56,750 nucleotides of DNA from assembly GCA_016186175.1 (NCBI GenBank), contig JACPMB010000004.1, positions 1 to 56,750 on the forward strand, read 5' to 3'. Both the position numbers and the translations under genes were made by a program. Source of the DNA: Candidatus Peregrinibacteria bacterium. GTDB lineage: Bacteria > Patescibacteriota > Gracilibacteria > Peribacterales > Peribacteraceae. Below the pieces are notes generated by a model. It was given only the letters and a program-made list of their open reading frames with translations. It had not been told where the DNA came from and made no database searches. Shown here piece by piece: positions 50,767 to 56,750 of this stretch. Each line of letters opens with the position of its first letter. The stretch's first letter is position 1.

Positions 50767-51426
50767 CTACAGTCCAAGCTGTTTCCGGATATCGTCCGCC
50801 TGCGCCTGTTCGACCTGCTTCGCGTCCTTTTGCACCATGAACGATTGCAAGTCTCTCCAGTCCTCCGAATGCTTATTTTCCAGTTTCATAAGCTGCAGCA
50901 GGTGCTTCGGCGAAAGCTCGCCGAACTTTCTTTTCTCGTCCTCGAGTATTTTCTGAAGCTCGTCAATCTGGAATTGCGACAGTTTCGGTATAGCCTGGAT
51001 TATTCTCCACTTTTCATCGCGCGTCAGCGAAATGCTGCCGCGCAGCAGCGTGAGAAATTTTTCGGAGTCAAATTTCGTTTCCGGATGCGCGGGAACGGCG
51101 ACCTTGTCGTTGGTGAGTTTCGCGGTTATCGAACCGAAGCGATAATCCTTCACTTCCTTAAGAATGCGTATGTCCTCGTCGTCATATCCTCTCGCTTTCA
51201 GATCGGCGTCCGAAGGCAAAGGGCCAATAGGAGGAGGAGGCGGACCGGAATCCTGCGGCGCGGCAGAGTCATCGCCTGCTCCCGCCCCGGTGCCGCCTGA
51301 CTTCATGGAAGCCGGAGGCGAAGGTGGGGCCGCAAAAACCTGGGTAGGGTCAAGGCCGCCGGCGGGCACGGGATCACCGGGACGCGGTGGCGGAGGGGTT
51401 CCTGTTGCTGGAGTCGGATCGGCCAT
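50767..51426 (-). CDS. Hypothetical protein with a Pro/Gly-rich N-terminus
   Basis: A 219-residue protein. Residues 1-70 are Pro/Gly/Ala-rich and probably disordered. The remainder is helical and charged (SLTRDEKWRIIQAIPKLSQFQIDELQKILEDEKRKFGELSPKHLLQLMKLENKHSEDW). There is no signal or membrane segment. No family is recognised. It lies downstream of recG on the same strand. Confidence 0.65.
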   Translation of the reverse strand: MADPTPATGTPPPPRPGDPVPAGGLDPTQVFAAPPSPPASMKSGGTGAGAGDDSAAPQDSGPPPPPIGPLPSDADLKARGYDDEDIRILKEVKDYRFGSITAKLTNDKVAVPAHPETKFDSEKFLTLLRGSISLTRDEKWRIIQAIPKLSQFQIDELQKILEDEKRKFGELSPKHLLQLMKLENKHSEDWRDLQSFMVQKDAKQVEQAQADDIRKQLGL

Positions 51427-51550
51427 AAAAAACCGGATTTACCTCGCCAGTCTAGCAGCGGAAAAGCTGATGGCAAATGTCCAAATATGGCAATTGCATC
51501 TCCTTAATTCCGCATTTGCAGCATTTTCGGCCTCCGTGACGCCTGATCAA

Positions 51551-53659
51551 TCATCCTGGAATCCGATCTCCGACTTCCATATCCAGCTCTTGCTCCGCCG
51601 CTCTCCTTGCCCGCGCAATCAGCTCCGGCTTTATCAGCTGACAGGATTCCGCGTCGGGAATCCCGCTTTGTCGAAGGCCAAAAAGCTCCCCCGGACCGCG
51701 CAACTTAAGGTCAATTTCCGCGAGCATGAACCCGGAATCGTGCTGTTCCATGGCTTTGAGCCTGAGTGAATGTGCCTGCTCGCGGGAGGTGGTGAAGAGA
51801 AAACAATGACTCTTATGGTCACCGCGCCCGACTCTTCCCCGTAATTGGTGAAGCTGTGCAAGACCGAAACGCTCCGCTCCCTCGATGCAGATTATCGTCG
51901 CATTAGGAACGTCAATTCCCACTTCGATGACGGACGTGCTGACCAGTATGTCGGATTGCCTGTCGCGGAAACTCTGCATGATCGCCTGCTTCTCACGCGA
52001 AGTGAGCCTTCCGTGGAGCATTGCGATTTTCCTGCGCGGAAATTCATCGCTCAGCCGCTTAGTCTCCGCCTGAACGTTCTTCACCTCGGCCGGCACGTAT
52101 GCTTCGTTCGATGTCCCGGCAGCCTCGATCAGCGGGCAAATGACAAACACCTGCCTCCCCTCCCCTATCTGATTATCAATGAACCGCTCGACTGTTCCGC
52201 GATCGTCCGGCGAGACGACTTTTGTATGAATCGGCTGCCGTCGCCCGGGCTTTTCCAGCAGCACCGAAAGGTCGTGATCGCCGTACGCGGTCAGAGCCAG
52301 CGTGCGCGGTATTGGAGTCGCGGTCATGGAAAGGAAGTGCGGGCTTCCTTTCTCCCGCAGTCTTTTTCGCTGCAGGACTCCGAACCTGTGTTGCTCGTCA
52401 ACTATCACCAGACGAAGGTCCCTGAAGGCGATCTTGTCTTCAATCAGCGCGTGCGTCCCAACTACGATATCCACTGTTCCGGACGCGAGTCCGACTCTGA
52501 TTGCGTCGGCTTCGGATTTTGACGTTGAACCAGTAAGGAGGGCGAGGCGTGGTAAGGGAAATGCCCGCAGAGGAGATCCGTCTGCGGCGGGTGTTGCAGA
52601 ATCATGTCTCTCCGCTTCGATGTGAACGTCGTCCTTTTGGAGGTATCCGTGCAAATTAAGCAATAACCGGGCGATTCCGGACGAATGTTGCCTCGCAAGA
52701 ACCTCAGTCGGAACCATCAGCGCGGTTTGCCCGTGATGCAGAAGCACGTTTGCCATCACTGCGACGGCGACAAGAGTTTTGCCCGAGCCTACGTCCCCTT
52801 CCAGAAGCCGCGACATCGGCACGTCTTTTTCCATGTCGCGCAAAATCTCGTAAATGGCGACCTTCTGGCTGTTCGTTGGAGTGAATTTGAGCGACCGGAA
52901 TAGAGCCCGAATCAATTCCACGTTCATCGGCGTGCACAGCCTTTGCTGCCTGGCCGCCTGCCATTCCCGCTTGCGCTCAAGGGCCGACCGCTGCAGGCAA
53001 TATATCTTCTCGAATGCCAGCCGCTCAGTCGCGCGCCCGACCGCGGCCGGATCGTCCGGAAAGTGCAGCGCGCGGATCGCGGCCGCTCTGCCCATCAGAT
53101 TCTCCTCTTTTATCACCGCGGCCGGCAGCGTCTCCCGAATGTGCGAAATGGCCGGCTTGAGCAGCGCCATCTTCTCGCGGAGCCACCTCGTGTTTATTCT
53201 GTCATGCTGCGGATATACCGGTACGAGCCGCCCCGAATGAATCAACGGCCTGCCGGTTTGTTTTTCAAAAACCGGACTCTGGAACTGTATTTTCCTGCCT
53301 TTCAGCGCGAGCCTGCCTGTAAGCACAACCTCGTCTCCGTCCGTTATCATGCGCTTGATGTGCGGCTGATTGAACCATACTGCCTCGGCGGTCGCGCCGT
53401 CTCTGTCCGTAAATCGCGCCGTCACGATTTGCCTTCCTCCCCGAATCCGCACGATTTTAGTTTGATCCACGACCCCGCGGATTGTCACCTTCTCTCCGAT
53501 CGCGGACGTCGCGACAGTCTGCATCCGGCTTAGATCCTCGTACGCGCGCGGAAGGTAAAGCAGCAAATCGCCGGCCGTGCGAATGTTCATCTGTTCCAGG
53601 GCCGCGACAAAGTCCTTTGTGGTGCGCAGAACCGCCGCAAGAGGCGTGGAAAGCTCCAT
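51551..53659 (-). CDS. recG: ATP-dependent DNA helicase RecG
   Basis: Branch-migration helicase for stalled forks and recombination intermediates. The 702-residue protein has the N-terminal wedge/OB domain (VTIRGVVDQTKIVRIRGGRQIVTARFTDRDGATAEAVWFNQPHIK) and SF2 motifs: LLEGDVGSGKTLVAV (I), LRLVIVDEQHRFGV (II, DEQH), LSMTATPIPRTLAL (III), VSTSVIEVGIDVPNATIICIEGAERFGLAQLHQLRGRVGRGDHKSHCFL (V-VI). The frame opens at 53779, but Met at 53659 begins the conserved protein. It is divergent from the 129-residue hypothetical gene. Confidence 0.96.
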   Translation of the reverse strand: MELSTPLAAVLRTTKDFVAALEQMNIRTAGDLLLYLPRAYEDLSRMQTVATSAIGEKVTIRGVVDQTKIVRIRGGRQIVTARFTDRDGATAEAVWFNQPHIKRMITDGDEVVLTGRLALKGRKIQFQSPVFEKQTGRPLIHSGRLVPVYPQHDRINTRWLREKMALLKPAISHIRETLPAAVIKEENLMGRAAAIRALHFPDDPAAVGRATERLAFEKIYCLQRSALERKREWQAARQQRLCTPMNVELIRALFRSLKFTPTNSQKVAIYEILRDMEKDVPMSRLLEGDVGSGKTLVAVAVMANVLLHHGQTALMVPTEVLARQHSSGIARLLLNLHGYLQKDDVHIEAERHDSATPAADGSPLRAFPLPRLALLTGSTSKSEADAIRVGLASGTVDIVVGTHALIEDKIAFRDLRLVIVDEQHRFGVLQRKRLREKGSPHFLSMTATPIPRTLALTAYGDHDLSVLLEKPGRRQPIHTKVVSPDDRGTVERFIDNQIGEGRQVFVICPLIEAAGTSNEAYVPAEVKNVQAETKRLSDEFPRRKIAMLHGRLTSREKQAIMQSFRDRQSDILVSTSVIEVGIDVPNATIICIEGAERFGLAQLHQLRGRVGRGDHKSHCFLFTTSREQAHSLRLKAMEQHDSGFMLAEIDLKLRGPGELFGLRQSGIPDAESCQLIKPELIARARRAAEQELDMEVGDRIPG

Positions 53660-53744
53660 ATTGCCATCCGGGCCGCGTCTGGAACGAATGAAGATTGTTG
53701 CGCAACCCGTCGCGACAAGTATAGAACGCGGGTAAAAAATGTGA

Positions 53745-53750
53745 TAGAAT
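53745..53750 (+). promoter_or_regulatory. -10-like hexamer of the 129-residue hypothetical gene
   Basis: TAGAAT, 7 nt before the ATG at 53758. Confidence 0.5.
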
Positions 53751-53757
53751 ACGTCCA

Positions 53758-54147
53758 ATGGCCGATTTCGCCGCCGCAATCAGGGAGCACGAAAATCTCT
53801 CCGAAGAGGCCCAGAAGAAGGCCGGTCAGGCGACAGGGTCCGACATGGACGAAAAGCACAAGCAATTCCTCGCGGATCTGATCGGCATGCTCGACAGAAA
53901 AGAAATGGATGCGTCCGTCCCCTCTTCGCTTCTTAAACAGGAGAACTACGCCAAACTCGGCGAAGAAGCGCGGGACTCCGTGGATTACGCGCTTCTTAAT
54001 CTGGCCGGCGAGCTGCGGCACATAGAATGGTACTTCCGCAGCAAGACGACTCCGAACGCCTCTCCGCAGCTCCAGACCATGATCGAGCATTTGTGGGACG
54101 TGAAGAGCAGATTGGAGGAAAAGCACGGAGACGTCCTTAAATTCTGA
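53758..54147 (+). CDS. Small helical hypothetical protein
   Basis: A 129-residue acidic, probably all-helical soluble protein (ADFAAAIREHENLSEEAQKKAG ... LNLAGELRHIEWYFRSKTTPNASPQLQTMIEHLWDVKSRLEEKHGD). No family is recognised. It is followed 28 bp later by a short conserved-looking ORF, possibly in the same transcript. Confidence 0.6.
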   Translation: MADFAAAIREHENLSEEAQKKAGQATGSDMDEKHKQFLADLIGMLDRKEMDASVPSSLLKQENYAKLGEEARDSVDYALLNLAGELRHIEWYFRSKTTPNASPQLQTMIEHLWDVKSRLEEKHGDVLKF

Positions 54148-54175
54148 ACACAAACATTCCATACCCCCGCACAGC

Positions 54176-54316
54176 ATGACAATACCAAGGTACGAACGGT
54201 CTCCCGAAAAAATAGCCGAACAGAGGGCGGAGATTCTGGATGGGTCATGGAAAAAGCAACGTGAGCTGTCACTGCAAATTCCAGAGAATTTCTTTGTGAA
54301 TCCGTATGTGAAGTAG
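54176..54316 (+). CDS. Very small hypothetical protein (46 residues)
   Basis: ATG at 54176 to TAG at 54314-54316 encodes a charged peptide beginning MTIPRYERSPEKIAEQRAEI and ending NFFVNPYVK. Composition and the clean fit in the gap between two genes suggest a real short gene. No family is recognised. Confidence 0.4.
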   Translation: MTIPRYERSPEKIAEQRAEILDGSWKKQRELSLQIPENFFVNPYVK

Positions 54317-54370
54317 CGGATCGCGCAGGCTCCATGCCGCAATCCTGATACCTCTGATACTCGCGGCCGT

Positions 54371-55342
54371 TTACTTCAAACTTGCGCTGTCAACCGCGTT
54401 CTTCGCCGGCTCGCTTATATGAATTGGGCCGGGCGAGACCCACTGGATGCGCGAATCGCCCCTCCACCACGTCATTTGCTTTTTCGCGTATTGCCGGGCC
54501 TTCGCGGAAATTCGATCGGCGAGCATGCGGCGGCCATCTTCCGTCAATCTCCATTTATCAATTATCTCCCTGTATCCGTGGCTCTTCATCCCGGGATCGC
54601 CGGAAGAATATCCTTTCTCCAGCAGTCCGCGGACTTCCCCGATCCATCCTTTGTTGAACAGCTCCGCCGTCCGTTCGCCGATGCGCCTGTGCAATTCCCC
54701 GCGCGGGCGCGCCATGCCCACCATAAATAAGTCATACGGAGGCGCAGACCGCCTCCGCGCTACGGAAGGTTTCATTCCGGTATTCTCATGAATCTCCATT
54801 GCGCGGATGACATACGGTTTGTTATTCGCGCTAAACGCCGACGCCGTTTCCGGGTCCAGCTTCATGAGTTTTTCGTGCAACGATTTCCCTTCGTCCACTT
54901 CGTATTCCTTTTCCAATTTTTCCCGCAAAGCCGGATCTGATGCTGCGGGAAACTCCAAGCCGTCCACGATCGCGCTCAGATAGAGCATGGAGCCGCCGAC
55001 AAGAATCGGCACGCGGCGGCGCCGGTGAATATCTTCGATCATTTTCACGGCCTCCTTTTTGTACCACGCCGCAGTCGTTTCCTCCTTTGGATCAAGGACG
55101 TCCAACATGTGATGCTGGACGCCGCGCGTTTCTTCAGCCGTTATCTTCGCCGTGCCTATATTCATGTATTTATAGAGCTGCCTCGAGTCGGCGTTGATGA
55201 TTTCCGCGTCACCGGCTGATATAGCAAGATCAATCGAGAAAGCCGTTTTGCCGCTTGCAGTCGGGCCGAGAATTACAATCAGCGGATGGCGCGCCGTCCT
55301 GATGAAATTCCGGAGCCGCTCCTGAAGATGTGAAGTTTGCAT
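54371..55342 (-). CDS. miaA: tRNA dimethylallyltransferase
   Basis: Transfers an isopentenyl group to A37 of tRNAs reading UNN codons. The protein is about 323 residues from the ATG at 55342; a GTG at 55345 could add one. It has the P-loop VILGPTASGKTAFSIDLA (about 22-39), DSRQLYKYMNIGTAK, the Cys-less VGGSMLYLSAIVDGL region and KSHGYREIIDKW plus RQYAKKQMTWWRG near the end. tRNA-Phe in the window has GAA with A37, a likely substrate. It is divergent from clpP. Confidence 0.94.
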   Translation of the reverse strand: MQTSHLQERLRNFIRTARHPLIVILGPTASGKTAFSIDLAISAGDAEIINADSRQLYKYMNIGTAKITAEETRGVQHHMLDVLDPKEETTAAWYKKEAVKMIEDIHRRRRVPILVGGSMLYLSAIVDGLEFPAASDPALREKLEKEYEVDEGKSLHEKLMKLDPETASAFSANNKPYVIRAMEIHENTGMKPSVARRRSAPPYDLFMVGMARPRGELHRRIGERTAELFNKGWIGEVRGLLEKGYSSGDPGMKSHGYREIIDKWRLTEDGRRMLADRISAKARQYAKKQMTWWRGDSRIQWVSPGPIHISEPAKNAVDSASLK

Positions 55343-55412
55343 CACTACCGTAAATTGCGTAAAAGCGCTAATATGTTCACGAAAAGGATATCTCCTAATA
55401 TTCTAATTACAC

Positions 55413-55418
55413 TACATT
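55413..55418 (+). promoter_or_regulatory. -10-like hexamer of clpP
   Basis: TACATT, 7 nt before the TTG at 55426 (13 nt before the ATG at 55432). Confidence 0.4.
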
Positions 55419-55425
55419 CCAGCCA

Positions 55426-56085
55426 TTGACCATGCATCCACTCACTCAAACCGCCGCCAAGCGAATTTCCCGCGGCGATCCCATCGGCAATTTCATAGTG
55501 CCAACAGTTATAGAAAAGACCCAGTTCGGCGAGCGCGTATACGACATTTATTCCAGATTGCTCGAGGAGCGCATCGTCTTCCTCGGCACCGCGATCAACG
55601 ACGACGTGGCGAACTCAGTAATCGCGCAGCTGCTCTTCCTGGAAAAAGAAGACCAGAAAAAGGACATACTGCTGTACGTCAACTCTCCGGGAGGACAGGT
55701 CACCTCGACTCTGGCAATGTACGACACCATGCAATACGTGCAGCCGGACATCTCGACTGTCTGCCTCGGCATGGCCGCTTCCGGCGGCGCGATCATTCTG
55801 ATGGGCGGCGCAAGCGGCAAGCGATTCGCGCTTCCTCACAGCGAGATCATGATCCACCAGCCGCTCGGCGGCACCGAAGGGCAGGCGACGGACATAGCAA
55901 TCCACGCAGAGCACATCATAAACACCAAGAACTTGCTCAACGAAATGATTGCGCTTCACACGGGGAAAAAGCTCGAGCAGGTGAAACTCGACACCGAGCG
56001 CGACAAGTTTATGAGCGCGAAAGAGGCGCTTGCGTACGGAATAATTGACAGGATCGTGACAAAGACGAAGCCGGCTGCCAAATAA
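55426..56085 (+). CDS. clpP: ATP-dependent Clp protease proteolytic subunit
   Basis: Serine protease that forms a double heptamer with a Clp ATPase. The 219-residue protein has [31 protein letters not shown], the catalytic Ser in [14 protein letters not shown] (about residue 118), the catalytic His in [12 protein letters not shown] and the Asp in the [20 protein letters not shown] region. The start may be TTG at 55426 (supported by the upstream hexamer) or ATG at 55432. The partner ATPase is not in the window. Confidence 0.95.
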   Translation: MTMHPLTQTAAKRISRGDPIGNFIVPTVIEKTQFGERVYDIYSRLLEERIVFLGTAINDDVANSVIAQLLFLEKEDQKKDILLYVNSPGGQVTSTLAMYDTMQYVQPDISTVCLGMAASGGAIILMGGASGKRFALPHSEIMIHQPLGGTEGQATDIAIHAEHIINTKNLLNEMIALHTGKKLEQVKLDTERDKFMSAKEALAYGIIDRIVTKTKPAAK

Positions 56086-56232
56086 GGCGACAAGGGAGGC
56101 AAATTCAGTACCGCACAAGGTTGCTCTGACAAACAGCAGCTTTTGTCATGGTGAGCTTGCCATGCAGTTGGTCCTGAGACATGTCGAAGGGAGTTGCGTC
56201 GAAGAGCGCGTTGAACGTATCAAGAGATGATG
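56086..56232. repeat. Degenerate dispersed repeat between clpP and rplU
   Basis: The convergent gap contains CATGGTGAGCTTGCCATG (56148-56165), a perfect 6-bp-arm hairpin, followed by GGTCCTGAGACATGTCGAAG. The second phrase resembles the widespread CTTCGAC...CTCAGGAC intergenic repeats. It could serve as a terminator for both genes. Confidence 0.45.
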
Positions 56233-56544
56233 CTAGGCCGTGATCTTCACCACTTCCACCTCCGTGTAATCCTGGCGGTGACCTTTCACGCGGCGGTAAC
56301 GCTTGCGGCGCTTGAACTTCTGGACGCGGACTTTGTCGTGCCTGCCGTGCCCGAGGATTTTCGCCTCAACGCAAGCTCCGACAACGAGAGGAGTTCCGAC
56401 TCTTACGTCGGCGCCGTCTGCGACCAGCAGAACGTTCCCGAACGCTACGTTCTGCCCCACTCCGGAAGCGATGAGCGGAACGCGGAGCCTGGCCCCCTTT
56501 TCCGCCATCTCCTGAAAGCCGGCGATTTCCACGATTGCGAACAT
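56233..56544 (-). CDS. rplU: 50S ribosomal protein L21
   Basis: The 103-residue protein has the L21 pattern: FAIVEIAGFQEMAEKGARLRVP, then VLLVADGADVRVGTPLVVGACVEAKILGHGRHDKVRVQKFKRRKRYRRVKGHRQDYTEVEVVKI. L21 binds 23S rRNA. Met at 56544 matches the family start; the frame extends ten residues further upstream. TACACT lies 8 nt before the ATG. rpmA, its usual partner, is not downstream; clpP converges instead. Confidence 0.94.
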   Translation of the reverse strand: MFAIVEIAGFQEMAEKGARLRVPLIASGVGQNVAFGNVLLVADGADVRVGTPLVVGACVEAKILGHGRHDKVRVQKFKRRKRYRRVKGHRQDYTEVEVVKITA

Positions 56545-56552
56545 GCGCGCAA

Positions 56553-56558
56553 AGTGTA
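56553..56558 (-). promoter_or_regulatory. -10-like hexamer of rplU
   Basis: TACACT on the minus strand, 8 nt before the ATG at 56544. Confidence 0.45.
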
Positions 56559-56659
56559 GGGAAGCCGCAAGCACGCGGCAAGGGCCGTGAATGCGTGCCC
56601 AAGCTTCAATCTGAACCTCGCCAGGAACATATGTCCCTTTCCCCTGGGTGAGGATGCAA

Positions 56660-56702
56660 GCCAGAACTGTGTTCTCCGCTACGCTCCGAACACAGTTCTG
56701 GC
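56660..56702. repeat. Perfect 15-bp inverted repeat near the right edge
   Basis: GCCAGAACTGTGTTC (56660-56674) and GAACACAGTTCTGGC (56688-56702) enclose a 13-nt loop. No T run follows. No gene is recognised between 56559 and the window end. Confidence 0.7.
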
Positions 56703-56750
56703 CACCGCGCCATCGACCTCACCTCGCGCCGAAGAGACGGGCAGAATGGA

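Overview
The window looks like the chromosome of a Candidate Phyla Radiation (Patescibacteria) bacterium, possibly of the Peribacteria/Peregrinibacteria group. This is inferred from a serine recombinase of the type common in CPR genomes, a TrbC/VirB2-like mini-protein, a sigma-region-4/HARE protein, Ser-rich and Cys-rich secreted proteins, and tightly packed single-copy housekeeping genes. TGA is used as a stop, so the code is standard. Core regions are moderately GC-rich; two accessory stretches (about 27.8-30.4 kb and 41.8-45.4 kb) are clearly AT-richer.

Layout. 0-2.5 kb: four hypothetical or membrane-anchored genes, the first frameshifted and cut by the window edge. 2.5-9 kb: membrane-tethered TrmB-like regulator, glmS, rpsT-ruvX, sigma4-HARE protein, lipoprotein. 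9-15.5 kb: recA, dnaB-mraY, gap and fbp. 15.5-27.6 kb: glycosyltransferases, nadK, purA, prmC, a DUF721/DciA-like gene, rpsP-khpA-pilin-like, tRNA-Val, secG, a peptide-binding protein and rplI. 27.6-32.2 kb: a 4.5 kb integrated element (restriction-modification pair, membrane protein, serine recombinase) placed exactly between rplI and tRNA-Ile. 32.4-41.8 kb: TMTC-like TPR membrane protein, cca, nfo, second gap, dnaK under a CIRCE operator, obgE, a Ser/Arg-repeat secreted protein. 41.8-45.4 kb: accessory island with a BRO-family gene, a truncated pRiA4b ORF-3 gene and gene debris. 45.5-56.7 kb: tRNA-Ala, tRNA-Phe, a frameshifted VanW gene, DsbA-like and lipoprotein genes, recG, miaA, clpP, rplU.

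Functional themes are replication and repair (recA, dnaB, recG, ruvX, nfo), translation (rpsT, rpsP, rplI, rplU, cca, miaA, prmC, four tRNAs), envelope biogenesis (glmS, mraY, glycosyltransferases, secG, VanW, DsbA-like) and a gluconeogenic gap-fbp neighbourhood. The glycolytic and gluconeogenic directions may be split between two GAPDH paralogues.

Two observations stand out. First, more than twenty genes on both strands carry a TAnnnT hexamer 4-9 nt (mostly 6-8 nt) before the start codon and no clear Shine-Dalgarno sequence, which suggests widespread leaderless transcription. Second, the 27.6-32.2 kb element has readable recombination junctions: both ends share a TTGGTGG core at the tRNA CCA end, a complete but inverted junction copy lies inside it, and the recombinase reading frame crosses the junction, so its C-terminus should differ between integrated and circular forms.
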